Source of the DNA: Bacillota bacterium
Lineage (GTDB): Bacteria; Bacillota; Clostridia; Acetivibrionales; DSM-1351
Length of the DNA stretch: 64,000 nt
Assembly (NCBI GenBank): GCA_023397905.1
Contig: JAEWSZ010000009.1
Coordinates: 1-64,000, forward strand
Reading direction: 5' to 3'
Shown in pieces: positions 1-7,400 of this stretch (position 1 is its first letter; each line of letters opens with the position of its first letter). The notes below the pieces were generated by a model. It was not told where the DNA came from. It worked only from the letters and a program-made list of their open reading frames with translations, and searched no databases. The position numbers and the translations under genes were made by a program.

Positions 1-736
1 CCTGGCCCTTCATATTTACCAGGGGGCCTCCGCTGTTGCCTCCGTTTATGGCGGCATCGGACTGTATAAATCTGTACTCCCCGTCGGCCGACCTGTTCAT
101 TCCGCTGACTATGCCTTTTGTGGCCGAATTCCGCAGACTAAAGGATAGCGGAGTTCCTATGGCAACAACTTCCTGTCCCACGGCTACGTTTGATATGTTT
201 CCAAATACCGCAGGCTGCAGGCCGCCTTTATCGATTTTGATAACTGCCAGATCAAGGCTTTCGTCTATGGCTTTCAATCTGGCCTTATATGCCTTGCTGT
301 TTGACAGAACCACAACTATGCTGTCCATGTCCTTGACCACATGGGCGTTTGTCACTATGTACCCGTCGCTTCTATATATAACTCCGGTGCCAAAAATCAG
401 ATTGTCAGTGTATTCGCTGTAATCATAGCTGCTTTCCTTAAGCTTGCCTATTATGCCCACCACAGACGGGCTCACCTTTGAAATGATTTTGGAAATCATG
501 TCCGTATCGGTGTTTATTTCAATGGAATTGCTGTTTTTATTTACAGTGATGCCTTCAAGATTTTTGGACAGGCTGTCAATCAAAACATATTGCTTCCCGT
601 CAATGACCTTAACAGAATCGTTCACCTGTTTTCCGTCGATTTTCAGGGTCACTCCGCCTGCCGCAAAAACATTTGAAGTCATAACAGTCATTGCAGCCAC
701 AAAGCAAATTACTTTAACCACTAGTTTTTTTGTCAT
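1..736 (-). CDS. Secreted trypsin-like (HtrA/S1C-type) serine protease, 3' part outside window
   Basis: This gene reads off the left edge, so only the first 245 residues are visible. The start is the ATG at 734-736, preceded by a GGAGG ribosome binding site. Residues 1-26 form a signal peptide ending near VFA-A. Residues 28-77 look like a copper-amine-oxidase-N-terminal-like stalk domain (VTLKIDGKQV onwards). The protease domain follows, and all three triad positions are visible: His132 in TNAHVV, Asp162 in SLDLAVI and Ser235 in GNSGGPL. It is expected to act outside the membrane as a quality-control or processing endopeptidase. Any C-terminal PDZ domain would lie beyond the window, so HtrA versus a PDZ-less homologue cannot be decided. 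The gene is divergent from the BlaI/BlaR1-type pair, separated by a repeat-rich 372-bp spacer. Confidence 0.85.
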   Translation of the reverse strand, partial: MTKKLVVKVICFVAAMTVMTSNVFAAGGVTLKIDGKQVNDSVKVIDGKQYVLIDSLSKNLEGITVNKNSNSIEINTDTDMISKIISKVSPSVVGIIGKLKESSYDYSEYTDNLIFGTGVIYRSDGYIVTNAHVVKDMDSIVVVLSNSKAYKARLKAIDESLDLAVIKIDKGGLQPAVFGNISNVAVGQEVVAIGTPLSFSLRNSATKGIVSGMNRSADGEYRFIQSDAAINGGNSGGPLVNMKGQ

Positions 737-820
737 CGTTTTAGCCTCCGTAAGTACTGTTTCCAGATTTCCATTTTACCATTTATATAACTGCAATTCA
801 ATTGCATTTAATTCCCATAT

Positions 821-1004
821 TTATGCCCATGCCCTGCATCTCGCACAATACATCATAAAAACCTGCATGGGCCCGGTCCCCCTTTTATAATTTTTTAAAA
901 ATTTCCTTCAACCTTATGCCCATGCCCCGCATCTCACGCAATACATCATGAAAGTTTGGCATGGACCGGTCCCCTTTACAATTTTTTTTAAGTTTCTTTC
1001 AACC
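821..1004. repeat. Imperfect 93/91-bp tandem repeat in the protease-blaI spacer
   Basis: Two direct copies, 821-913 and 914-1004, each begin with TTATGCCCATGCCC and end with CTTTC/CTTC plus AACC. Each copy contains an inverted pair: GCCCATGC at 825-832 against GCATGGGC at 865-872 in copy 1, and a weaker GCCATGCC/GGCATGG pair in copy 2. Each then has CGGTCCCC and a T-rich stretch. The copies differ by scattered substitutions and small indels, so the duplication is not recent. No coding potential is apparent. The rest of the 737-1108 spacer holds the blaI promoter. Confidence 0.75.
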
Positions 1005-1019
1005 TTTTTCTGCATACAC

Positions 1020-1069
1020 TTGACAGGTATCTAATACAAATGTATTATGTAATTAAATACACTTGTATT
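1020..1069 (+). promoter_or_regulatory. blaI promoter with two BlaI/MecI-type operators
   Basis: A sigma-A promoter is visible as TTGACA at 1020-1025, a 17-bp spacer, and TATTAT at 1043-1048. Dyad 1, TAATACAAATGTATTA at 1032-1047, covers the -10 element. Dyad 2, AATACACTTGTATT at 1056-1069, covers the expected transcription start. Both carry the TACA-N2-TGTA core known for BlaI/MecI repressors. The layout predicts autorepression of the downstream regulator-sensor operon. Confidence 0.8.
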
Positions 1070-1108
1070 AGATTTACATACTGAAATTGAATTGGAGATC
1101 AGGTTAAA

Positions 1109-1507
1109 ATGGCAGACAAAAAGAAATCAATACAGATATCAGACGCCGAATGGCAGGTTATGAAGGTTTTATGGCAAACCCCGGGACTCAGCGCCGCCCA
1201 GGTGGCCGCAGAGGTCTCCATGGAAAACAACTGGAGCGACGGCACCATCCGCACCTATCTGCGCCGGCTGATTGAAAAAGGCGCATTGAGATTTGAGCAG
1301 GACATTTCCGACAGCCGTATTTATTACTATTTCCCTGCCATAGATGAAAAAAGCGCTTTTGAATCAGAAAGCAGTTCCTTTCTGAGAAGGATCATAAAAG
1401 GTAAGGCCGGCATTGTTCTGGCCTCGCTTATTGAAAAATCCGAATTGACCGACAGTGAAATAGCCGAGCTTGAAGATATTCTGAAACAAAGACGGAGTAC
1501 CAGATGA
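1109..1507 (+). CDS. BlaI/MecI/CopY-family transcriptional repressor
   Basis: A 132-residue protein of the usual length for the family. The N-terminal half (about residues 8-80) is a winged helix-turn-helix with the typical sequence ISDAEWQVMKVLW followed by GTIRTYLRRLIEKGAL. The C-terminal helices serve dimerisation and carry the site cut on induction in known relatives. It should repress its own operon by binding the two TACA-N2-TGTA dyads just upstream. Its stop codon overlaps the start of the M56-type sensor protease by four bases, so the two are translationally coupled, as in bla/mec systems. No beta-lactamase or penicillin-binding-protein gene is nearby, so the induced target is unknown. 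Confidence 0.9.
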   Translation: MADKKKSIQISDAEWQVMKVLWQTPGLSAAQVAAEVSMENNWSDGTIRTYLRRLIEKGALRFEQDISDSRIYYYFPAIDEKSAFESESSSFLRRIIKGKAGIVLASLIEKSELTDSEIAELEDILKQRRSTR

Positions 1508-4017
1508 ACACTATAAATAGTATTATCACCTTTATATTTGCCAATACTGTGACCATAAGCATACAGGCAGCAATTGCGGCGTTGACGGTTATGGCGGTAA
1601 ACAGGCTGTTCAGGAAGCGTATGAGCCCAAGATTATCCTATCTGCTGTGGGGTCTGGTTTTGATAAGGCTGGTCATTCCCGTACTTCCGGAAAGTCCCGT
1701 CAGTATTTACAATGTTCTTTCCATGGATTTATCCGCGGGTAAATCCAATGTGCTTCAGATACTTCAACCCGCCTACTCCACCGGGCCGGATCTGCGAAGC
1801 ACGGATAATGCGCCCTCCTCAGGAAATCCGGGCGCCGGGACCGGACAATCCGCAAATACCGAATATCAGCCCGGGAATAGTGCCGAAACGGATCCGACAA
1901 ATGCCGCTGTCCCCGCTGAAAGGCCCGGGACTTCCGCAGCAGGTTCAACATCCGTTGGTTTAACGACGGTCCTGGCTTATATCTGGCTTCTGGGAACCCT
2001 GTCCATTATCACATACCTGGCAGCGGTTAATATATCATATGCGAAGAGGATAAAATCGTTGGAATACGCTTCTATTCCCGCCGGAATATTAGAGGAGCTG
2101 AGAAATAAAACCGGCCTCAGGAGGAGCATCTCTTTTTTAAAGGACCGCAGCCTCAACTCTCCATGTGTTTTTGGAATAATAAACTGCTCCGTGCTGATGC
2201 CTGAGGGATTGACAGAAACAGCGGACGGCGAGACCCTTTACAATATATTGCTTCACGAGTTCGCTCACATCAAGCATAATGATTTGACCATAGGCTGGCT
2301 GTCATATTTGCTCTGTGCAATACACTGGTTCAATCCCATTCTGTGGTACAGCTGTTTTATGGTCCGGCGCTGTCAGGAGATCTGCGCCGATTCATACGCC
2401 ATGCAGCTGCTTGAAGACGATCAGATAGGGGGCTACGGCCGGACTCTTCTGGAAATTGCAAAAAAGCAGCCGGCCCGCAGGCATTCAATCGTAGTTGCCT
2501 CCGGAATCAATGAAAATAAAAAGGCTTTGAAGGAGAGGATAAAAAACATAGCTCTTTTTTCAAAAAAACGCAACAGTATCACCCTTGCAGGCATAGTCCT
2601 GCTTATTGCGGCAGGCATTACTCTTTGCACCTCCGCCTCGTATTTTCCCGGAACTTCCGGAGAGAAGCTGGAATTTCAAGACAATATTCTGCTGAGTGTC
2701 TCCCAGTCAGCGGCAGGAAGCTCCCCGCAGGATATACGGCTTGAAATACACAACCTGAATAAAGCTTCCGCATATAATTGCAAGTTTTATATTTACAACG
2801 GATCTGTAAAAAACACCAAACCGGTCCAGACCAAAGAAGGCTTCAAAATAGGTTCAGACAGCACCGTGAGCTTTGATATGTCCGGGGTGGATTACGATAA
2901 AGCCTCCTTTACCTTGACTTATACGCCCGGTTTGATGTTGTTTCCCAAAGCAGAAGACAATATAACTCTCACGGGCAAGCTGAAGGCTTTTGATAAAACC
3001 GCGGACTTAAATGGCTGGAGTTCTGTTACCGACAGTGAACTCACGTCTTTTATCAAGTCTGAAGGCATCACCCCTGCCGGAATATCAAAAATTTACAATT
3101 TCTATACGGTAGTATTGTTTGAAAAAGGCTCCACCACAGGCTACTACGAGCTGTGGAAGGACACCCGCAAAAATGAAGTCATGAGCAGGCTGGTACAGGG
3201 CTCGGGAAGTGAAAAGCCCCCTGTAACACTGGCGGGAGGCACTGCCTCAGGTATGCATCCCTTTGCCAATATAATTATCAATGATCCGGCCCTTCTGGCC
3301 CTTGGAAAAAAATTAACGTTGGAAGGCTCAGGAAAAAGCATGGCTGTGCAGATGTCCGGCCACAAAGGATATACCGTCGAAACCAGAGGAATGGGCCGAA
3401 TCGAAAAAATCATGATTTATGACAAAGACAGCCAGGTGTTATTCATGTCCAGCTACCCGGACTATGTGGGAATAAAGTCTCTTTTGCCGGACGTTGATTT
3501 TAAAGCCGATGACAAGGGCTATTTAAGCATAGTAAATGAGGACGGCAGAAAAATAGCGAACCAAACTCCGGTCAATGCCGAAGTTGAATTTACCTCTGGC
3601 ATGTTTCCGGCTGAATATGTAAAAGCCTCTGAGTCCGGAGATATTGATTTAAAAATTCCCTTATTGAAGTATAAAAATTCCACCCTGTATCTAAAAAGTA
3701 TCTCGGAGGCCAACGGAGATGACGGTTATCTTTTAGCCGCCCTGTATTTCATCCACGATACCGGGAATAAATCCGGAAATATTTTAAGCAGCACCTTTGT
3801 GGCAGGTTTTACACCCCGTTCATTCTCTTCAAACGCAAATGTAAAGCCGGATGTATATTCAAAGGACGGTGTATTGAAGGATATGGTATCACTGGCCGGA
3901 AGCGGTCCCGGAGACCAATTCTGCATCTATATGAAAAAAGAACTGCTTGAAAAAACCGGCGGAAATTTTACTATTTCCCTTGAAGGTCTTAACGATATCA
4001 GCTATAGGGAAAATTGA
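1504..4017 (+). CDS. BlaR1/MecR1-like M56 membrane metalloprotease sensor
   Basis: An 837-residue membrane protein, longer than BlaR1 (about 585-600). Hydrophobic segments lie near residues 5-30, 43-60, 157-177 and 358-378, with a Pro/Gly/Ser-rich loop at about 85-155. The cytoplasmic protease loop carries the gluzincin motif HEFAH (His251, Glu252, His255). In family members this protease triggers loss of the partner repressor when the outer domain binds a ligand. Here the outer domain (about 380-837) is not the usual penicillin-binding transpeptidase fold: I see no SxxK active site, only beta-rich unassigned sequence. The ligand is therefore probably not a beta-lactam, which is an inference. 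The gene starts at ATG 1504 inside the end of the repressor gene. Confidence 0.82.
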   Translation: MNTINSIITFIFANTVTISIQAAIAALTVMAVNRLFRKRMSPRLSYLLWGLVLIRLVIPVLPESPVSIYNVLSMDLSAGKSNVLQILQPAYSTGPDLRSTDNAPSSGNPGAGTGQSANTEYQPGNSAETDPTNAAVPAERPGTSAAGSTSVGLTTVLAYIWLLGTLSIITYLAAVNISYAKRIKSLEYASIPAGILEELRNKTGLRRSISFLKDRSLNSPCVFGIINCSVLMPEGLTETADGETLYNILLHEFAHIKHNDLTIGWLSYLLCAIHWFNPILWYSCFMVRRCQEICADSYAMQLLEDDQIGGYGRTLLEIAKKQPARRHSIVVASGINENKKALKERIKNIALFSKKRNSITLAGIVLLIAAGITLCTSASYFPGTSGEKLEFQDNILLSVSQSAAGSSPQDIRLEIHNLNKASAYNCKFYIYNGSVKNTKPVQTKEGFKIGSDSTVSFDMSGVDYDKASFTLTYTPGLMLFPKAEDNITLTGKLKAFDKTADLNGWSSVTDSELTSFIKSEGITPAGISKIYNFYTVVLFEKGSTTGYYELWKDTRKNEVMSRLVQGSGSEKPPVTLAGGTASGMHPFANIIINDPALLALGKKLTLEGSGKSMAVQMSGHKGYTVETRGMGRIEKIMIYDKDSQVLFMSSYPDYVGIKSLLPDVDFKADDKGYLSIVNEDGRKIANQTPVNAEVEFTSGMFPAEYVKASESGDIDLKIPLLKYKNSTLYLKSISEANGDDGYLLAALYFIHDTGNKSGNILSSTFVAGFTPRSFSSNANVKPDVYSKDGVLKDMVSLAGSGPGDQFCIYMKKELLEKTGGNFTISLEGLNDISYREN

Positions 4018-4038
4018 AACGCTCCTCCCGGTATTATG

Positions 4039-4755
4039 CTACTCAAATATCTCATCGAGGGGTATTTCCAGGCCTTTAAATATCACGGATCTGACTGATT
4101 CCTCATTTTTGAAAACCGTTATATCAAGGTCATCTTCGTTTTCAAGGCAGTAAAGATACACTGCCTTTATATAAGTATCCACAATCCAGTATTCTTTGAT
4201 TCCGGTCTGGGCATATAAAAACAATTTCCTGAGCATGTCATGTTTTTTTGAGGAGGATGAGAGCACCTCTACGACCAGGGACGGTATGCCTTTATATTTA
4301 CCCTTTCCGTCAATATTTCCGGAATCGCATATGACCACAATATCGGGCTGAACGACATTTTTGCCGCCGCTCTCCTTCACAAGGACAACCTCAAAGGGCG
4401 AGGTAAGAGACCTGCATTTTTTCCCTCTGAACCAATTATAAAACCGGCCGTTTATTGCCGATATGGCAGCCTGATGAGCATAGCCGGGCGTGGCAATGGC
4501 AAAAACCTCTCCGTCTATAAACTCGTATCTCAGATCTGACTTCTCCGTCATCTGAAGAAATTCTTCATAAGTGATCCTCGTGCCGTTTTCACTTTCATAG
4601 AAGGCCAGCTCTTCATTTACAGTGCTCTCGCCGTGACACTTGACTATTTTGGCCATATCCCGGCCGTTTTTGGTGATAATGACCTCTTCCGAAGCCGCGG
4701 CAAGATTCAGATATCTTCCAAAGTTGTTCTGCACCTCTGTAGATGTAACTCTCAT
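4039..4755 (-). CDS. Phd/YefM antitoxin-like domain fused to a Uma2-family nuclease-like domain
   Basis: A 238-residue fusion. Residues 1-43 match the DNA-binding N-terminus of Phd/YefM antitoxins (MRVTSTEVQNNFGRYL, then a VIITKNGRDMAKIV strand-turn-strand). Residues about 62-235 match Uma2 (DUF820), a PD-(D/E)xK-like fold: YEEFLQ, LRYEFIDGEV, then Asp138 in QPDIVV, Glu163 in VVEVLS and the KEYWIVD strand. Uma2 proteins are widespread in cyanobacteria and some Firmicutes; they are predicted nucleases with unproven function. Start ATG 4755 has an AAAGGTG site. No separate toxin gene adjoins it; the next gene is convergent blaR1-like. The promoter behind it carries an inverted repeat that could be its own operator. 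Confidence 0.82.
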   Translation of the reverse strand: MRVTSTEVQNNFGRYLNLAAASEEVIITKNGRDMAKIVKCHGESTVNEELAFYESENGTRITYEEFLQMTEKSDLRYEFIDGEVFAIATPGYAHQAAISAINGRFYNWFRGKKCRSLTSPFEVVLVKESGGKNVVQPDIVVICDSGNIDGKGKYKGIPSLVVEVLSSSSKKHDMLRKLFLYAQTGIKEYWIVDTYIKAVYLYCLENEDDLDITVFKNEESVRSVIFKGLEIPLDEIFE

Positions 4756-4845
4756 ATATCATCACACCTTTTTCAATATGATAAATACCGTAATTCACCC
4801 GGCCGGCTGTCGCCGGTTAAGCGCCTGCTGATTTCCCGGGAACTC

Positions 4846-4917
4846 TTTAGCTATATTATATTAAATTATAGCTAAATAGTCAATAATATTAGCTGATTTA
4901 GCTTTGAATTTTAGCTA
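4846..4917 (-). promoter_or_regulatory. Promoter and AGCTAA-repeat operator of the Phd-Uma2 gene
   Basis: Reading the minus strand, TTGACT (4883-4878), a 17-bp spacer and TATAAT (4860-4855) form a near-consensus promoter. An inverted repeat TTTAGCTATA (4846-4855) / TATAGCTAAA (4867-4876) brackets the -10 element. Three more TTAGCT copies follow upstream at about 4889-4894, 4898-4903 and 4911-4916. Phd/YefM proteins repress their own promoters by binding short palindromes, so this looks like an autoregulatory operator; the binding itself is inferred. The transcript would carry a leader of about 90 nt. Confidence 0.7.
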
Positions 4918-4929
4918 ATCCTTCCCATG

Positions 4930-4956
4930 AAGTCAATTACAACTGGTTTTCAGCCT
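4930..4956. repeat. End fragment of the AGTCAATTAC repeat family at the thpR 3' end
   Basis: AAGTCAATTACAACT followed by TTTTCAGCC resembles the left end of the 35-bp element at 16083-16119 (AAGTCAATTACGACTTTCAG). The thpR stop codon (4937-4939) and its last codons lie inside it. It may be a remnant of an insertion or chance similarity, as only about 22 of 27 bases agree. Confidence 0.4.
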
Positions 4957-5491
4957 CCAGCAACTGACTTTTAACAGCTATATAGCTCAATTTGTTGTCA
5001 ACACGGGTACTCTCCATCAGGGATACGGATCTTACACAGACAGGCACTCCATCTGTTTTTATTGCCTCCGCAGCCATGCCTAAGTCATTAATTCCAGCCT
5101 CTCTGACCAGAGTGATATGCGGATTGTAGCTGCGGTCTTCCTTTTCATATCCAACTATTCGGAGCTGTTCCTCCAGCCTGCCGTACAGCAACTGAAGCTC
5201 TTTGCTTTTCCGCAGGCCAAGCCATATGATCTTTTTGCTGCCTTTGCTGAAATTGCCCAATCCGCCCAGCTTCAATTCAAACTTTCGGGTGTCCCGGGCG
5301 GTATTGGAAAGTACTGTTTTCAACTGCTCTATTTGCATTTCATTCCGCTCTCCCATAAACCTTAAAGTAAGATGGAAATTCTGCTTGCGGGAGAAATTTC
5401 CGCCCGTGCAGTACCGCTTCAATTCATTTTGTATATCAAACAAATAATCCTTTATTTGTTCCTCAAATTCAATGGCAAAGAAAACTTTCAT
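4937..5491 (-). CDS. thpR: RNA 2',3'-cyclic phosphodiesterase (2'-5' RNA ligase-like)
   Basis: A 184-residue two-histidine phosphoesterase of normal length. The two catalytic HxTx motifs are HLTL (His40, Thr42) and HITL (His125, Thr127), on the two pseudo-symmetric halves of the fold. It opens 2',3'-cyclic phosphate ends on RNA in the cytoplasm; ligase activity was seen only in vitro for relatives. It is a single-gene unit, divergent from the small unknown gene at 5734, and ends about 180 bp from the Phd-Uma2 gene, which is transcribed in the same direction. The last codons overlap an AGTCAATTAC repeat fragment. Confidence 0.88.
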   Translation of the reverse strand: MKVFFAIEFEEQIKDYLFDIQNELKRYCTGGNFSRKQNFHLTLRFMGERNEMQIEQLKTVLSNTARDTRKFELKLGGLGNFSKGSKKIIWLGLRKSKELQLLYGRLEEQLRIVGYEKEDRSYNPHITLVREAGINDLGMAAEAIKTDGVPVCVRSVSLMESTRVDNKLSYIAVKSQLLEAENQL

Positions 5492-5733
5492 TTGAGCTCT
5501 CCTGTTCCATATTTTTTTAGGTTTACATCAGATTTCCGGCCCAGGGGTTCCCATTCCGGGTTCCATGAGTTTGTTTGCACTTCCGCAAATGTGGTATAGT
5601 TATTGATATAGTTATAATATATATCATCAGCATAAATGATTCCACTGTTTTGGTATGGACATTGATGGAACCAATAATCATAAACTGGCGCAATCTTCCG
5701 CTGATGGTCAAATTACCGGGGAGGACTAAACAC

Positions 5734-6066
5734 ATGTTTTACGAAGTAAGATTTCAGACAGGCGAAATGACACAGATCATAGATGAAATGAAAAAAGGTA
5801 ATATACCCTGCATGGACGTTTATGACGACGATGAAACGGATTGGTTTATAAAGCAGCTGGAAATCCAAGGTATCTATAGAATTCAGGATATCCCCTACGA
5901 TAAAAATGCACGGGACAGGGTAAAAGAACCGGAATTTGAGTACAGAGCGGCTTTTTACACCTCAAGGATCAGCTCCGCACAGCTCAATGGCGGTATCCCT
6001 CTTTACATCGATTTTTATTTTGAACCCTATGTTGACAGGACCTATGACCCCGTGGGCGAAATGTAA
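5734..6066 (+). CDS. Small conserved-looking protein of unknown function
   Basis: A 110-residue soluble acidic protein. I chose ATG 5734 because GGGGAGG lies eight bases upstream; the longer reading frame from 5575 has no ribosome binding site. The sequence shows MFYEVRFQTGEM at the start, an acidic patch DVYDDDETDWF at about residues 28-38, and an aromatic C-terminus. There is no signal peptide, membrane segment or cysteine pattern. I do not recognise the family. It is convergent with the SGNH hydrolase gene and divergent from thpR. The 240-bp upstream spacer is AT-rich with a TATAAT near 5606, but no good -35 element was found. Confidence 0.65.
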   Translation: MFYEVRFQTGEMTQIIDEMKKGNIPCMDVYDDDETDWFIKQLEIQGIYRIQDIPYDKNARDRVKEPEFEYRAAFYTSRISSAQLNGGIPLYIDFYFEPYVDRTYDPVGEM

Positions 6067-6114
6067 CGCCCGCGGTCCGGCAAGGCAAGTCCGAATTTTT
6101 CACATATATGTAAT

Positions 6115-7233
6115 TCACTTTGTGCAAACCGCCGAAACGCTGATATCATCCCCAGCCTCAGCCACAGGTATCACTGCCCTGCCGTTCTGAGGAACCAGAA
6201 TCTTTTTGGCGGTTTTTCCCACAGTCAGCGAGATACTTTGAGGGGGCTTGTAGCCCTTGTCGGGAGTGACTGTCAGCTGCAATTCCCCCGCCGATATTTT
6301 TAACGCCAGCTTTCCTTTTGTGATATTGGTTTTTATGCCGTAAGGAAATACATTATTTTTTGCGGAATATGCAAGCAGGGTGTAAATGACCTTATGCCCG
6401 TCTCTGGTGGGATGCGGATCAAAGGACTTTCCGCTGTCCGCGTTTACAAGCCTGCTTCCCGTTCCGGCTTTTGAAAAAGCGGAATATACATCGGCGACCT
6501 TATAATTCTTTTCATTTGCCGAGTCCTTTATTATTTCTGCATTCATGGCTTTAATTGCTGTGTCCACCGCCGCCGGCAAAAATTGTCTGTACGGGCTGTA
6601 TATGGTTTGGACAACTATCTGTGCTTTGGGATTCAGCTTTTTTACCGCATTGATTATACTGATGAATTCTCCGGTTTTTTTAGAATCCCCCGTAAACAGC
6701 GCCGCGCCGTCCGAAATATCCTTTTGCATCTTCTTCATTGCAGCCGGATCAAACAGCAGAGTAAATACCGCTATCTGGATTTCTTCAGGAGCTGCGTCAT
6801 AGACCGTCTTTCCATCTCTCAGCTGCCGGTTTATTGCCTCCAGCAGAGGAAGCAAGACATTGTTTCCTCCTATGGAAACAGTTATAAGGCTGGCCTTTTC
6901 TATCTGGGCAGCAGCCGCTTTTTCTCCTGCTGTGGCCGGCTTGCTTATGGACTTTAACATCCTTGTGGTATCAAGCCCTTCTATTCCCAGATTGACAGGC
7001 TGTTTTCCGAGCTTATTCCCCAGCTTTGTAACAAAATTGTACTCGCTGGTTTTATTTTTCACATCATTTGAATTAAAATTCACCAGGCCGTAACCTGTGG
7101 TAATAGAATCACCCAGCGCCACATATGTAGAAACGTTTTCCGAGGCTACCGCCGGTATGTAAAAACCGTAAAACCCGGCTGCCAGCAGCAAAACGCTTAA
7201 AATAACCGATAAAACTATTTTAAATTTTTTCAC
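6115..7233 (-). CDS. Secreted or membrane-anchored SGNH/GDSL-family hydrolase
   Basis: 372 residues from a GTG start at 7233, with GGAGG 12 bases upstream. Reading further upstream gives no ribosome binding site, so the longer frame was not used. Residues 1-30 form a signal peptide or anchor (KKFKIVLSVILSVLLLAAG). Block I, GDSITTGYG, places the nucleophile at Ser43; block III is SIGGNN; block V is DPHPTRDGH with the Asp/His pair. These are the hallmarks of SGNH esterases and lipases. A beta-rich domain of about 85 residues at the C-terminus could bind cell wall or carbohydrate. The substrate is unknown; O-acyl groups on carbohydrates or lipids are usual for the fold. It lies downstream of the nucleotidyltransferase gene but behind that gene's terminator, so it is probably separately transcribed. 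Confidence 0.85.
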   Translation of the reverse strand: MKKFKIVLSVILSVLLLAAGFYGFYIPAVASENVSTYVALGDSITTGYGLVNFNSNDVKNKTSEYNFVTKLGNKLGKQPVNLGIEGLDTTRMLKSISKPATAGEKAAAAQIEKASLITVSIGGNNVLLPLLEAINRQLRDGKTVYDAAPEEIQIAVFTLLFDPAAMKKMQKDISDGAALFTGDSKKTGEFISIINAVKKLNPKAQIVVQTIYSPYRQFLPAAVDTAIKAMNAEIIKDSANEKNYKVADVYSAFSKAGTGSRLVNADSGKSFDPHPTRDGHKVIYTLLAYSAKNNVFPYGIKTNITKGKLALKISAGELQLTVTPDKGYKPPQSISLTVGKTAKKILVPQNGRAVIPVAEAGDDISVSAVCTK

Positions 7234-7340
7234 TTTTTTAAAGGACCTCCGCAAAATAAGAGCACGGACTTTTCCGCACATGGTTTGTTTACATATTATT
7301 ATAAACTTCCCGCGGCCAAATTTCAAATATGAGCGGATAT

Positions 7341-7380
7341 AAAAAAATGGAGTGCTGTAAAATATTTTACAGCACTCCAT
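7341..7380 (-). terminator. Intrinsic terminator of the nucleotidyltransferase/PMM-like gene
   Basis: A perfect hairpin, ATGGAGTGCTGTAAAAT paired with its complement at 7347-7380, lies 20 bases past the stop codon. On the minus strand it is followed by a run of T (7346-7341). Confidence 0.9.
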
Positions 7381-7400
7381 TTGCCGTGTGGGCAACATTT

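Noticed and set aside
36..890. Two plus-strand open frames (128 and 148 codons)
   Set aside because: They lie antisense to the serine protease, whose signal peptide, triad and ribosome binding site are convincing on the minus strand.
1712..1963. Possible frameshift in the BlaR1-like gene at the Pro/Gly-rich loop
   Set aside because: The main frame is open from 1504 to 4017 with motifs on both sides; the alternative frames reflect GC-rich low-complexity sequence.
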